A stretch of DNA of 64,000 nt from Sediminibacterium sp. (GTDB lineage: Bacteria > Bacteroidota > Bacteroidia > B-17B0 > Aurantibacillaceae): NCBI GenBank assembly GCA_030054095.1, contig JASGCO010000002.1, forward strand, positions 1 to 64,000, read 5' to 3'. This document shows, one piece after another, positions 28,241-37,680 of the stretch; the first letter of the stretch is position 1, and each line of letters opens with the position of its first letter. Made by a program: the position numbers and the translations under genes. The notes beneath the pieces are model-generated. The model saw nothing but the letters and a program-made list of their open reading frames with translations. It searched no databases and had not been told where the DNA came from.

Positions 28241-30106
28241 TCAGACTAACATTAAAGGAATTTCTATCTGATGACGCACGGCATCAATCGTTGCCCCCAG
28301 CAAAAGATCCTTAAAGGTTTTATGTCCATGCCGTCCCATTACCAGTAAATCGCACTGTTGATTTTTTATAAGCCTTGGGATCTCCAACTTAGGATTCCCA
28401 AAGCCCATAGCTGTTTCCACCTTAATACCCATCGTACTCAACTGTTCCTCATATTGCCGTAGTTTTACAAAGTCCTCTTCCCGCTCCATATCACTGGCAT
28501 TATCGCCATATACTACCGCGTTGGCACTCTCCGATACGTGAATCAGTAATACTACCGTACCTGGCGCTTTCATTTGTATGGCCTTACTGATGGCCTTATT
28601 GTCACTGCTGCTAAAATCAACTGTAACGCCTATTTTACGTAGCGGGGCATCATGCTCAGGAACAATGGGTTGGAGCTCCTGATGAATAGAATGCGCATAA
28701 CGGGATAAACGTTTATTTATAAAAGGCACTATCACAATATAGAGCATAACCAAAACACTTAACAAGCAAAGTGGAATTATCAAAAAACTCATCAATAAAG
28801 GCGATCCGGAAGTTGAAATAAGTTCAGAAATTTCATTATACACCATCATGGCATTTAAGGCCACAATAACTGTTACCGATACCCACGAAGCCAGCTTTTG
28901 CCATACCGGAATAACAAAATCACCCATCTTGCGTGGATCACTCACAAAATGGATTAACGGAATAACAGCAAAACCTAACTGAAGACTTAACACCACCTGA
29001 CTTAAAATAAGTAATTTTCCGGTACTCTCTTCACCCATTACCCATATCGTAATAAACGCCGGTACAATAGCGATAAGACGGGTTAACAAACGTCGTATCC
29101 AGGGCTGCAGCCGTAAATTAAGATACCCCTCCATTACTACCTGTCCGGCAAGTGTGCCGGTAACCGTCGAACTTTGCCCGGCGGCAATTAAAGCCAATGC
29201 AAATAAAACAGGGGCCAGTGTACTGCCCAGCATAGGCTCCAATAAACGGTGCGCATCCTGTATATCCGATACCCCTGTGTGTCCTTGCTTAAAAAAGGTT
29301 GCCGCCGATAAGATCAAAATAGCAGCATTCACAAATAAGGCCAGATTCAGCGCAATACCACTATCAATAATATTAAAACGCAATGCGCGCTTAATTCCAG
29401 ACTCCGTTCTGGGAAACTTGCGGGTTTGAACCAGCGAACTGTGCAGATAAAGATTATGTGGCATCACGGTGGCACCAATAATTCCAATAGCAATATAAAG
29501 TGCGTCGCTATTTGCCAATCCTGGAACAAACCCCTTCGTTACTTCAACCAAATCTGGCTTGGCAATACACAATTGAATAAGAAACGATAAGCCAATTAAT
29601 GCTACCAGTGAAATTATAAACGCTTCCAGTTTTTTAATTCCTTTGTTTAAAAGAAATAATAAAAGAAAACTATCCAGTACCGTTATACAAACACCTGCCA
29701 ATATAGAAACAGAAGGAAACAATAAGTGAATACCAATGGCCATACCTATCACTTCCGCCAAATCACAAGCCGCTATGGCCAGTTCAGCCAACACATAAAG
29801 AAAAAAATTGATAAACGGCGGATAACTCTCCCGCGATGCCTGCGCCAGATCTTTTCCACTCACTATGCCCAGACGTGCGCAATGCGACTGTAAAAGGAGT
29901 GCTATTAAATTGCTCATCAACAGTACCCATAGTAAACTATAACCAAACGCGCTCCCTCCGGCAATATCTGTAGCCCAATTTCCGGGATCCATGTACCCTA
30001 CACTAATCATATAGGCTGGTCCGGCAAAAGCCAAAAACCGTTTCCAGCCCCCTCCCTGTACATCGGTGCTAACACTAGCGTGTACTTCCTCTAACGATTT
30101 ACTCAT
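28241..30106 (-). CDS. mntH: NRAMP manganese/iron transporter fused to a UspA domain
   Basis: A 621-residue proton-coupled divalent-metal importer. The first roughly 440 residues are the NRAMP core with metal-binding DPGN at 40-43 in TM1 and MPHNLYLHSS in TM6, plus about eleven membrane helices. The last roughly 145 residues form a universal-stress-protein domain (LRKIGVTVDFSSSD, VMGRHGHKTFKDLLLGATID), which adds the usual nucleotide-binding Gly loop on the cytoplasmic side. Plain MntH proteins are about 410 residues; the USP extension is a known variant and may sense ATP or stress. The start overlaps the stop of the MntR-type repressor by 4 nt (ATGA), so both are made from one transcript. 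Confidence 0.92.
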   Translation of the reverse strand: MSKSLEEVHASVSTDVQGGGWKRFLAFAGPAYMISVGYMDPGNWATDIAGGSAFGYSLLWVLLMSNLIALLLQSHCARLGIVSGKDLAQASRESYPPFINFFLYVLAELAIAACDLAEVIGMAIGIHLLFPSVSILAGVCITVLDSFLLLFLLNKGIKKLEAFIISLVALIGLSFLIQLCIAKPDLVEVTKGFVPGLANSDALYIAIGIIGATVMPHNLYLHSSLVQTRKFPRTESGIKRALRFNIIDSGIALNLALFVNAAILILSAATFFKQGHTGVSDIQDAHRLLEPMLGSTLAPVLFALALIAAGQSSTVTGTLAGQVVMEGYLNLRLQPWIRRLLTRLIAIVPAFITIWVMGEESTGKLLILSQVVLSLQLGFAVIPLIHFVSDPRKMGDFVIPVWQKLASWVSVTVIVALNAMMVYNEISELISTSGSPLLMSFLIIPLCLLSVLVMLYIVIVPFINKRLSRYAHSIHQELQPIVPEHDAPLRKIGVTVDFSSSDNKAISKAIQMKAPGTVVLLIHVSESANAVVYGDNASDMEREEDFVKLRQYEEQLSTMGIKVETAMGFGNPKLEIPRLIKNQQCDLLVMGRHGHKTFKDLLLGATIDAVRHQIEIPLMLV

Positions 30107-30768
30107 CTCCGTTGTTCTACTAAAATATTAGTTCCTGCCTTCTGGCTCAAAAAAATAGTTTGACCGTCCGCCGTCTTCAATTTACACGACGCATCATAAG
30201 CGTTTACCTCCTCTACCCTTACCAAATCCCCTATTTTAAGCCCCAATTCTGTAATATAATTCAGAAAAGGCCGACTATGGTCAGTAACACGCGCTATGCG
30301 GTAATTACCCTTCCGGTCCACCCTTGCTAATGCAATGGCCTGGTTTTTCTGCATTAAACCATCCTTATCCGGTATCGGATCGCCATGCGGATCAAATTTA
30401 GGATACCCTAAATACTTATCCAGTCGTGAAACCAACTCTTCACTCTGAATATGTTCCAATTGTTCGGCTATATCATGCACCTCATCCCATTTAAAATGCA
30501 ATTTTTCCTTTAAAAAAACTTCCCATAAACGATGTTTACGCACAATATTTACAGCTAAACGATAGCCCTTCGCTGAAAGTGAAACACCTTTATATTTTTC
30601 ATAGTGTATCAGCTTCTTTTCCGACAAGCGTTTCAACATATCCGTTACTGAAGCCGCCCTGTTCAACAGATGCCCGGAAAGCCGGTTAGTACTTACTTCC
30701 CCCTGTTCCTGCATCTGAAGCGCAAAAATGGCTTTAATATAATTTTCTTCTGTATCCGATATTTGCAT
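30103..30768 (-). CDS. mntR: DtxR/MntR-family metal-dependent repressor
   Basis: A 221-residue regulator. It has a winged-helix N-terminus (GEVSTNRLSGHLLNRAASVTDMLKRLSEKKLI), a dimerisation and metal domain with RKHRLWEVFL and EVHDIAEQLEHIQSE, and a C-terminal FeoA/SH3-like domain (about 145-221). In the metal site the residue matching DtxR Cys102 is Glu (AEQLEH), as in Mn2+-responsive MntR, while the ancillary His and Glu are kept. It heads the operon with the NRAMP-USP gene, so it most likely represses manganese uptake when metal is plentiful. A DtxR-like palindrome lies 37-54 nt upstream of its start. Confidence 0.88.
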   Translation of the reverse strand: MQISDTEENYIKAIFALQMQEQGEVSTNRLSGHLLNRAASVTDMLKRLSEKKLIHYEKYKGVSLSAKGYRLAVNIVRKHRLWEVFLKEKLHFKWDEVHDIAEQLEHIQSEELVSRLDKYLGYPKFDPHGDPIPDKDGLMQKNQAIALARVDRKGNYRIARVTDHSRPFLNYITELGLKIGDLVRVEEVNAYDASCKLKTADGQTIFLSQKAGTNILVEQRR

Positions 30769-30772
30769 TATC

Positions 30773-30780
30773 CAAAATTA
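30773..30780 (-). promoter_or_regulatory. Putative -7 promoter box TAATTTTG of the mntR-mntH operon
   Basis: On the minus strand TAATTTTG ends 4 nt before the mntR ATG at 30768. A TTTG at 30795-30798 lies 14 nt upstream, shorter than the ideal spacing. Confidence 0.5.
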
Positions 30781-30804
30781 CAATTTTAATTAATCAAAAA
30801 AAAT

Positions 30805-30822
30805 ATTTAGACTAACCTAAAT
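30805..30822. promoter_or_regulatory. DtxR/MntR-type operator palindrome
   Basis: ATTTAG-ACTAAC-CTAAAT is a perfect 6-bp inverted repeat with a 6-nt spacer. Its right half GACTAACCTAA matches 10 of 11 positions of the classical DtxR box half (GSCTAACCTAA). It sits just upstream of the mntR promoter box, in the expected place for autoregulation by the encoded repressor. Confidence 0.65.
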
Positions 30823-30866
30823 CAAGGCCACTGACTACATAGATCCTTCCGCTCTTCCTTATTGGC

Positions 30867-30897
30867 TTTGTTTCTATTGTTCAAATGTGTAGATTTG
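30867..30897 (+). promoter_or_regulatory. Bacteroidota promoter, TTTG-N19-TAGATTTG
   Basis: TTTG at 30867-30870 and TAGATTTG at 30890-30897 are separated by 19 nt, matching the housekeeping -33/-7 consensus of the phylum. The downstream ATG is at 30915, giving a leader of about 12 nt. Confidence 0.7.
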
Positions 30898-30914
30898 CTT
30901 ATTTCTGTTAAACC

Positions 30915-33900
30915 ATGAAACATCTCCTCAACATATCAGTTCTGGCCGTTTTGTCAGTTAGTACATTTGCACAAAAAAAAGACGCAAAGACCGCTTCCTC
31001 AGGCACAGATAAACCTGTCTTTCTGAAAGAAGACACATACGGCGTTTTAAATTTCCGTAGTATCGGTCCCGCCGTTACATCAGGAAGGATCATTGATATT
31101 GCTGTCAATCCCGCCAATAAAAACGAGTGGTTCATTGCCGCCGCCGCCGGAGGTGTATGGAAAACATCAAATGCAGGAGTTAGCTTTACACCTGTATTTG
31201 ATAATGAAGGCGCTTACTCTATTGGCTGTTTGGCTATTGATCCAAATAATCCGAATGTTGTATGGGTTGGTTCAGGCGAAAATAACAATCAGCGGAGTGT
31301 AGGGTATGGCGATGGTGTTTATAAAAGTGAAGATGGCGGAAAATCATTTAAAAACATGGGTTTACCAAAATCGGAGCATATTGGTAAAATTGTTATTGAT
31401 CCGCAAAACGGCGATATTGTTTATATAGCTGCTTATGGGCCGGTGTGGAGCAGCGGGGACGACCGCGGTATTTATAAAACTACGGATGGTGGTAAAACCT
31501 GGAAACAAATTCTGACCGTAAGTGACCATACAGGATTCAATGAAATCCATATAGATCCGAAACACCCGTCTATTCTATATGCTTGTGCTCATCAGCGTCG
31601 TCGCCACGAATGGACCTATATCAGCGGTGGTCCGGAAAGCGCAATATACAAAAGCACTGATGCAGGCGCTACATGGCAAAAACTAAGCAAAGGTTTACCC
31701 TCCGGCGATATTGGCAGAATCAGTGTTGCTGTTTCTCCGGTAAATACAGACGTACTCTATGCAATTACCGAAGGGCGCGACAACAAAGGAATTTACAAAA
31801 GTACTGATCGCGGTGCCAGTTGGACAAAGCAAAGCGGTTATGGTACAGATGGGAATTACTATCAGGAGATATTTGCTGATCCAACGGATGTAAACCGTCT
31901 ATACGTCATGAATACCATTGCTCAGGTATCAAACGACGGTGGAAAAACAGTAAAAGAACTTGGTGAAAAAAACAAACACGTTGATAATCACGCCATCTAT
32001 GTTTTCCCGGATAATACACAACATATCCTGATAGGGTGTGACGGAGGACTTTATGAATCATTTGACGGCGCCGCTACCTGGAAATTCTTTGGGAATCTGC
32101 CAATTACTCAGTTTTACAGAGTATGTACGGATAATGCCAAACCATTTTATAATGTATATGGCGGAACTCAGGACAACAATACTCTGGGAGGCCCTTCCCG
32201 TACTAAAAGCGCAAGCGGTATTACCAATGCCGATTGGTTTGTAACAGTGGGGGGTGATGGGTTTCAAAGTCGTGTGGATCCGAAAGAGCCTAATATTGTT
32301 TACAGTGAATGGCAGTACGGTGGACTCATTCGCTTTGACCGGAATACAGGCGAACTGGTGGACATCAAACCTATGGAAAAAGAGGGAGAAGCCGCTTACC
32401 GATTCAACTGGGATGCCCCTCTGACTATCAGTAATTTTGATAACAAACGCCTTTATTTCGCGGCTAATAAAATATTCCGTAGTAACGACCGCGGAAATTC
32501 ATGGACAGTTATTTCACCGGATCTTAGCAGAGGGATTGACCGTAACAAATTAAAAGTAATGGATAAAGTATGGAGCATGGATGCCATTGCTAAAAACGCA
32601 TCTACAAGTATCTTTGGCAACATTACGGCCTTTTGCGAATCTCCTAAAAACGAAAACCTGTTATTCGCTGGTACCGATGATGGCTTGATTCAGGTGACCG
32701 AAAACGGCGGAAATTCATGGACTAAAATAAGTACTTTCCCCGGAGTCCCTGTTATTACCAATAATGGCCAGTCCTTTGGACCATTAGTGCATTATTTAAC
32801 AGCGTCACAGCATAACGAAAATACAGCCTACGCGGTTTTCAACAATCACAGAAATGGTGATTTTAAGCCCTATATTATGAAAAGTAGCGATAAAGGGAAA
32901 ACATGGGTAGCTATAACAGGCGATCTTCCGGAACGTGGCTCGGCATATTGTATTGCTGAAGATCACATTAATCCTGACCTTTTATTTTGTGGTACTGAAT
33001 ATGGTATTTATTTTACACTAAATGGTGGTAAAAACTGGATTGAACTCAGTTCCGGGTTACCGAAATCGGTTTGTATCAGAGACATTGCTATTCAAAAAGA
33101 GGAAAATGATCTTGTCATTGCTACGTTTGGAAGGGGGTTATACATTCTGGACGATTACAGTTTACTTCAAAATGTGAATAACGACCTATTCAGTAGAACG
33201 GCCTACATTTTCCCTGTTAAAGAAGCATTACTATTTAATCTTTGGACACCTTATGGACACAAAGGAAAATCGTTTCAGGGCGAATCATTTTTCACATCCA
33301 ATAACCCTGAGCAAGGTGCAAAAATCCGCCTATATCTAAAAGAAAGTTACAAAACGCAAAAAGAAAAACGTAAAGAAAACGAAGCCGATAAAACTAAAAA
33401 GAATCTGGACGTATTTTATCCAACCGCGGATAGCATACGATTAGAAGACGAAGACAAGGCGCCGTTGCTCTATGCGCTTATTACAGATTCGCAAGGGGAA
33501 CCTGTTACGCGTTTAAAAGTGGCCAACACCAAAGGTATTCAGCAAATTGTATGGGATGGACGCCATGAATTAACTACCCCTGTTGATTTCAACCAACCTG
33601 ACGCCGAAGATCCGTACTATTCTCCAGACTTGGGACACATGGCGTTACCTGGCACCTACTATGTTCAGGTTATTAAATCGTACCGTGGACAAACCGAAAT
33701 GCTGGGAGATAAACAATCTATTACTATAAAGCCATTATCACATTCAACTCTTCCTTTACAGGATCTGAAAATGGAACAAACCTTTAATAAAGAATTGGCT
33801 GAATTCAGACGTGTGGTACTCGGCACCAATAACTATTTTGACCATCTCAAAACCCGCATCAAATATCTGCGCGCTGCATTTGAAAATAGTGGCAAAAACA

Positions 33901-34232
33901 ATGCTGAAGAATTAACAGAACTCTTTACGCTAGAAAAAAGAGTACAAAAAATAAATCAGGAATTATATGGTGATAACAGTATGGCCCGCCGTGAGTTTGA
34001 AACATTAAGCGGATTCATTGGCTCTCTGGAGACGATAGTTTACGGCAGTTGGGGGCAATCAATGGGTAGCACAGGTACCTATCGCGAAAAATACAACACA
34101 CTAAAAAAACAATTCAAATCCATTTATACAGAAATAACCGGGATTAAAAGCTCGGTTGAAACGCTGGAAAGTAAAGCAGAAAACATGAAACTACCGGCTA
34201 CTTACGGGCGTTTACCTAAATTAAATGATTAA
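30915..34232 (+). CDS. Secreted VPS10/BNR-repeat propeller protein
   Basis: A 1105-residue protein with a signal peptide (HLLNISVLAVLSVSTFAQ). Residues about 40-760 contain many BNR/sortilin-like repeats with the Asp-box pattern S-x-D-x-G-x-x-W (KSTDAGATWQ, KSTDRGASWT, KSSDKGKTWV, LNGGKNWI), as in VPS10-type ten-bladed propellers. The C-terminal roughly 300 residues hold an Ig-like segment and an alpha-helical tail. Such proteins are often labelled glycosyl hydrolase, but the catalytic residues of sialidases are not evident, so I prefer a binding or scaffold role. Followed 23 nt later by an M16 peptidase gene, suggesting an envelope protein-processing unit. Confidence 0.8.
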   Translation: MKHLLNISVLAVLSVSTFAQKKDAKTASSGTDKPVFLKEDTYGVLNFRSIGPAVTSGRIIDIAVNPANKNEWFIAAAAGGVWKTSNAGVSFTPVFDNEGAYSIGCLAIDPNNPNVVWVGSGENNNQRSVGYGDGVYKSEDGGKSFKNMGLPKSEHIGKIVIDPQNGDIVYIAAYGPVWSSGDDRGIYKTTDGGKTWKQILTVSDHTGFNEIHIDPKHPSILYACAHQRRRHEWTYISGGPESAIYKSTDAGATWQKLSKGLPSGDIGRISVAVSPVNTDVLYAITEGRDNKGIYKSTDRGASWTKQSGYGTDGNYYQEIFADPTDVNRLYVMNTIAQVSNDGGKTVKELGEKNKHVDNHAIYVFPDNTQHILIGCDGGLYESFDGAATWKFFGNLPITQFYRVCTDNAKPFYNVYGGTQDNNTLGGPSRTKSASGITNADWFVTVGGDGFQSRVDPKEPNIVYSEWQYGGLIRFDRNTGELVDIKPMEKEGEAAYRFNWDAPLTISNFDNKRLYFAANKIFRSNDRGNSWTVISPDLSRGIDRNKLKVMDKVWSMDAIAKNASTSIFGNITAFCESPKNENLLFAGTDDGLIQVTENGGNSWTKISTFPGVPVITNNGQSFGPLVHYLTASQHNENTAYAVFNNHRNGDFKPYIMKSSDKGKTWVAITGDLPERGSAYCIAEDHINPDLLFCGTEYGIYFTLNGGKNWIELSSGLPKSVCIRDIAIQKEENDLVIATFGRGLYILDDYSLLQNVNNDLFSRTAYIFPVKEALLFNLWTPYGHKGKSFQGESFFTSNNPEQGAKIRLYLKESYKTQKEKRKENEADKTKKNLDVFYPTADSIRLEDEDKAPLLYALITDSQGEPVTRLKVANTKGIQQIVWDGRHELTTPVDFNQPDAEDPYYSPDLGHMALPGTYYVQVIKSYRGQTEMLGDKQSITIKPLSHSTLPLQDLKMEQTFNKELAEFRRVVLGTNNYFDHLKTRIKYLRAAFENSGKNNAEELTELFTLEKRVQKINQELYGDNSMARREFETLSGFIGSLETIVYGSWGQSMGSTGTYREKYNTLKKQFKSIYTEITGIKSSVETLESKAENMKLPATYGRLPKLND

Positions 34233-34255
34233 AAAAGGATATTGAACATAAAGAA

Positions 34256-35500
34256 ATGATCGCTTACGAAAAATTCAAACTGAAAAATAATCTGACGGTT
34301 ATCGTTCATCAGGATAAAAGTACTCCAATGGCTCATGTAAACATTCTTTACGATGTTGGTGCCAGAGATGAAGATGAAAACCGTACAGGCTTCGCGCATT
34401 TGTTTGAACACTTAATGTTTGGTGGCAGTATTAATATCCCCAATTACGATGAACCCTTGCAAATGGTTGGAGGTGAAAACAATGCCTTTACTACTAATGA
34501 TATTACCAACTACTACTGCACTGTACCCGCTGAAAACCTAGAAACTGCCTTTTGGCTGGAAAGTGACCGCATGTTAAGCCTTGCGTTTACAGACAAAAGC
34601 CTTGAGGTACAACGCTCTGTGGTTATTGAAGAATTTAAACAACGCTACCTTAATCAGCCTTACGGCGATGTATGGCTCTTGCTTCGTCCGCTGGCTTATA
34701 CCACCCATCCTTACAAATGGGCGACTATAGGAAAAGAACTGGCGCACATAGAACAGGCAACCATGGCCGATGTAAAAGCGTTCTTTAAAAAACACTATCA
34801 CCCTGGTAACGCTATCATGGTAGTTGGCGGCAATGTTGAACCCGATGACGTAAAACGTCTGGCCGAAAAGTGGTTCGAACCTATTCCCGAAGGAACTAAA
34901 ACGCCACGTCAAATACCGGCAGAACCACCCCAAACCGATGCCAGAAAACTCACGGTTGAAAGGGATGTTCCGGTAAATAGTATTTATAAAGTCTATCACA
35001 TGTGTTCGCGTTACGATAAAGACTATCATGCAATGGATGTTTTGAGCGATATTTTATCCCGTGGAAATTCTTCCCGTCTTTATAAATCCTTACTAAAAGA
35101 ACAAAATCTGTTTAACGACATTAATGCCTATGTAATGGGCGACTTTGATAAAGGACTATTTGTCATATCGGGTAAATTAAACGATGATGTTACCATGGAA
35201 CAGGCAGAACTGGCTATACAAAAAGAAATAGATCAGTTGCAGCAGGAAGTTGTTCCCACCGACGAGTTACAAAAATGTAAAAACAAAATTGAGAGCAGTC
35301 TTACATTTAGCGAAACTGACGCCCTCACCAAAACCACTAATCTTGCTATTTCCGAGTTATTAGGAGACGCTAATTTGATCAATGAAGAAATAGTCAGATA
35401 CAATTCGGTTACCACCGAAGACATAAAACGCCTTGCCCAAACTGTTTTGAAAGAAAGTAATTGTTCTACACTTTACTACCTGAAAAAAAACGCGTCATGA
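34256..35500 (+). CDS. M16 family zinc metallopeptidase, active subunit
   Basis: A 414-residue peptidase of the M16B (mitochondrial processing peptidase/PqqL-like) group. The inverted zinc motif HLFEH is at 48-52, and the third ligand Glu lies at about 125-126 in VVIEEFKQR. The C-terminal half has the usual second M16 domain. No signal peptide is apparent. A second M16 gene lacking the zinc motif is encoded at 38337-39620. M16B enzymes work as an active/inactive pair around a closed chamber, so these two probably associate. The stop overlaps the next start (ATGA). Confidence 0.9.
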   Translation: MIAYEKFKLKNNLTVIVHQDKSTPMAHVNILYDVGARDEDENRTGFAHLFEHLMFGGSINIPNYDEPLQMVGGENNAFTTNDITNYYCTVPAENLETAFWLESDRMLSLAFTDKSLEVQRSVVIEEFKQRYLNQPYGDVWLLLRPLAYTTHPYKWATIGKELAHIEQATMADVKAFFKKHYHPGNAIMVVGGNVEPDDVKRLAEKWFEPIPEGTKTPRQIPAEPPQTDARKLTVERDVPVNSIYKVYHMCSRYDKDYHAMDVLSDILSRGNSSRLYKSLLKEQNLFNDINAYVMGDFDKGLFVISGKLNDDVTMEQAELAIQKEIDQLQQEVVPTDELQKCKNKIESSLTFSETDALTKTTNLAISELLGDANLINEEIVRYNSVTTEDIKRLAQTVLKESNCSTLYYLKKNAS

Positions 35501-36450
35501 TGACTTATTCCGACATCGCACACCGTTTATCTCAGTTAGGCTTCAGTTCCGCCGTACTGGAACGGTATAAAGAACCTCACCGGTTCTATCATACATTTGA
35601 ACACCTGCAGGAAGTGATCAGACATCTTGGTGAAAGTGGCCCCATTTCTGATGAACTGTTTCTTACCGCTGTTTATCACGATGCTGTTTATATTCCGTCT
35701 TCGGTTACTAATGAGGAAGACTCCGCCAGTTTGTTTTTACAGGAATCACGTAACAGTAACATCAGCGAAACCGTAAAGCAATCTATTGAACGTTACATAA
35801 AAGAAACTAAACATCACAAAAGTACTTCAGAAATTTCGCAACGGTTTATTGATGCTGACCTTGCCATTCTCAATGCCTCATTTGATAAATTGCTACACTA
35901 CGAACATGGCATATTTAAAGAGTTTCAGTTCGTTGATTATCCGGTTTATCAGCAGAAAAGAATAGAAGTTCTGAATACTTTAAATCAAAACGGAAAACTC
36001 GATCATCTGATTGCCTACGTAAAGCAAAGAAAACCATTGATTGGTGTATTTGCAGGAAGTTTTAACCCATTTCATAAAGGTCATTACAATGTGTTAATTA
36101 AAGCCGAACGCATTTTTGACAAAGTAATTATTGCATTTGGGAAAAACCCTGAAAAGGAAGCCCGCACCTGGCCGCTCCCCAACGTCATTAAGAACAGGCA
36201 ATTGATGGAGTACTCCGGCCTGCTAACGGATTTTGTTGACTCTTTAGGCTACGAAGTTATAGTTATAAGAGGATTAAGAAATTCAACTGATTTTCAGTAC
36301 GAACAAAATCAGTACCGTTACATACAGGAACTAAAACCCAATATCAAAATAGTAAACGTATTTTGCGATAAAGAATTTGAGCACATCAGTTCTTCTGGTA
36401 TTCGCACCCTTGAAAAATTCAACAGGCACGGACAATACTTACTTGATTGA
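35497..36450 (+). CDS. HD-domain protein fused to phosphopantetheine adenylyltransferase-like domain
   Basis: A 317-residue protein starting at ATG 35497, which overlaps the M16 stop. Residues about 1-175 resemble HD-superfamily predicted phosphohydrolases: YHTFEHL near 31-37, YHDAVY at 60-65 and a later Asp in IDADLAIL. Residues about 184-317 form a CoaD-like nucleotidyltransferase with AGSFNPFHKGH (about 186-196), the family RGLRNSTDFQYE motif and HISSSGIRTL near the end, which replaces the ISSS(L/F)(I/V)RE of PPAT. Normal CoaD is about 160 residues and free-standing. If this is the cell's only CoaD, it carries an HD partner domain whose substrate is unknown. Confidence 0.75.
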   Translation: MMTYSDIAHRLSQLGFSSAVLERYKEPHRFYHTFEHLQEVIRHLGESGPISDELFLTAVYHDAVYIPSSVTNEEDSASLFLQESRNSNISETVKQSIERYIKETKHHKSTSEISQRFIDADLAILNASFDKLLHYEHGIFKEFQFVDYPVYQQKRIEVLNTLNQNGKLDHLIAYVKQRKPLIGVFAGSFNPFHKGHYNVLIKAERIFDKVIIAFGKNPEKEARTWPLPNVIKNRQLMEYSGLLTDFVDSLGYEVIVIRGLRNSTDFQYEQNQYRYIQELKPNIKIVNVFCDKEFEHISSSGIRTLEKFNRHGQYLLD

Positions 36451-36451
36451 T

Positions 36452-37645
36452 ATGCAGAAGCGGACGACTATCCGGTTTAATACCTTTTATTGGCTATTAG
36501 CGCTTATACTCTTTATTTTAATTGCGATCAGGACCTGGTTTATTCCGTTTAGCCACGATGAAACCGCTACCTTTTTCTATTACATTCAAAGCGATAACTA
36601 TCTCCCTTACAAAGCACATGTTTATACAAATAATCATGTACTGAACAGCGCCCTTTCCAATATCTGTTATCACCTCCTAGGTTCACATCCCTTTGTATTA
36701 CGATTACCCAACGTTCTTTCTTTTATCCTCCTTTCATGGGGTGTTTACAGACACTTTAAACACCTTCAAACAACCGGCGGCAAAATAACGCTCATCACTT
36801 TCTATCTGCTTACCTTTTGCTTTTTGGATATATTTCAATTATGCAGAGGGTATGGTCTATCCGTTGCCCTGATGGTTTGGAGCCTGAGCCATCTTATAGA
36901 CTATTTCCAGCATAAAAAGCAATCTGACATTCTACTCTTCTGTACAGGATTACAATTAGCGCTGGCTGCCAACCTGACGTTACTTCCGGCCTGTGTTATA
37001 CTATTAAGTCTTGTCTTCCTTTTTCAACTCACTTACCGCTCTCTTTTCTACAAATCAAGCATTGGGCTAGCGATTCTGAACCTATTACTTCTTGGATTCT
37101 GGACTAAATTTACCTTGTTCTATAAAGAAGCCGGGATGCTTGATGCCGGTTCCTTAACCGATTACTGGAATACTACTTTTGTGTCTTTGGTTGACTTTGT
37201 CTTTTGCAGTAAAGCACCTTTAGTACTGATGTGTTGTATAACGGGTACTCTTCTACTGGTTTACGCGTTATGGCTGTATTTTTTCAGGAACCGGAAACAA
37301 CCTCACAATTTATTTAACCCATTAGGTGTGTATGCCTCTGTATTCCTTTGTCTTATCCTAGGTTTTTTACTTTTGAATAAAATAGGGAACGTTAATTTTC
37401 CGGAAGACCGTACTGCTCTGTTTTTTTATCTCTTTTTTACCCTGGCATTGCCATTTGCACTGGAATACATACACACTAAACTTTCTCTAATTGCAGGTAG
37501 TATCTTATTGCTAAGTTCAGGGTTATACTTTGTGACACACTTTAATTATTCTCATTTCTCTTCCTATTTTTACCACACCATGCCTCCAGACCTATTTCAC
37601 TACTTGCAGAATGAACAGAAAAAACTACTACTCCACTCACGATAG
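36452..37645 (+). CDS. GT-C-type membrane glycosyltransferase-like protein
   Basis: A 397-residue polytopic membrane protein. I place the start at ATG 36452, 1 nt after the previous stop; an extended start further upstream would lie inside the PPAT-like gene. An early loop with HDETATFFY after the first helix matches the acidic catalytic loop of PMT/ArnT-type GT-C transferases. About ten hydrophobic segments follow, with LRLPNVLSFILLSWGVYRHFK in the order seen in family 39-like proteins. Acceptor and donor are unknown. The soluble C-terminal domain often seen in the family is missing; the next gene encodes a separate soluble protein. Confidence 0.7.
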   Translation: MQKRTTIRFNTFYWLLALILFILIAIRTWFIPFSHDETATFFYYIQSDNYLPYKAHVYTNNHVLNSALSNICYHLLGSHPFVLRLPNVLSFILLSWGVYRHFKHLQTTGGKITLITFYLLTFCFLDIFQLCRGYGLSVALMVWSLSHLIDYFQHKKQSDILLFCTGLQLALAANLTLLPACVILLSLVFLFQLTYRSLFYKSSIGLAILNLLLLGFWTKFTLFYKEAGMLDAGSLTDYWNTTFVSLVDFVFCSKAPLVLMCCITGTLLLVYALWLYFFRNRKQPHNLFNPLGVYASVFLCLILGFLLLNKIGNVNFPEDRTALFFYLFFTLALPFALEYIHTKLSLIAGSILLLSSGLYFVTHFNYSHFSSYFYHTMPPDLFHYLQNEQKKLLLHSR

Positions 37646-37667
37646 GCGGCAGTAAATCAAGAGAACT

Positions 37668-37675
37668 TAACTTTG
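37668..37675 (+). promoter_or_regulatory. Putative -7 promoter box TAACTTTG
   Basis: TAACTTTG matches TAnnTTTG and ends 5 nt before the ATG at 37681. No -33 element is clear. Confidence 0.35.
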
Positions 37676-37680
37676 CCTTT

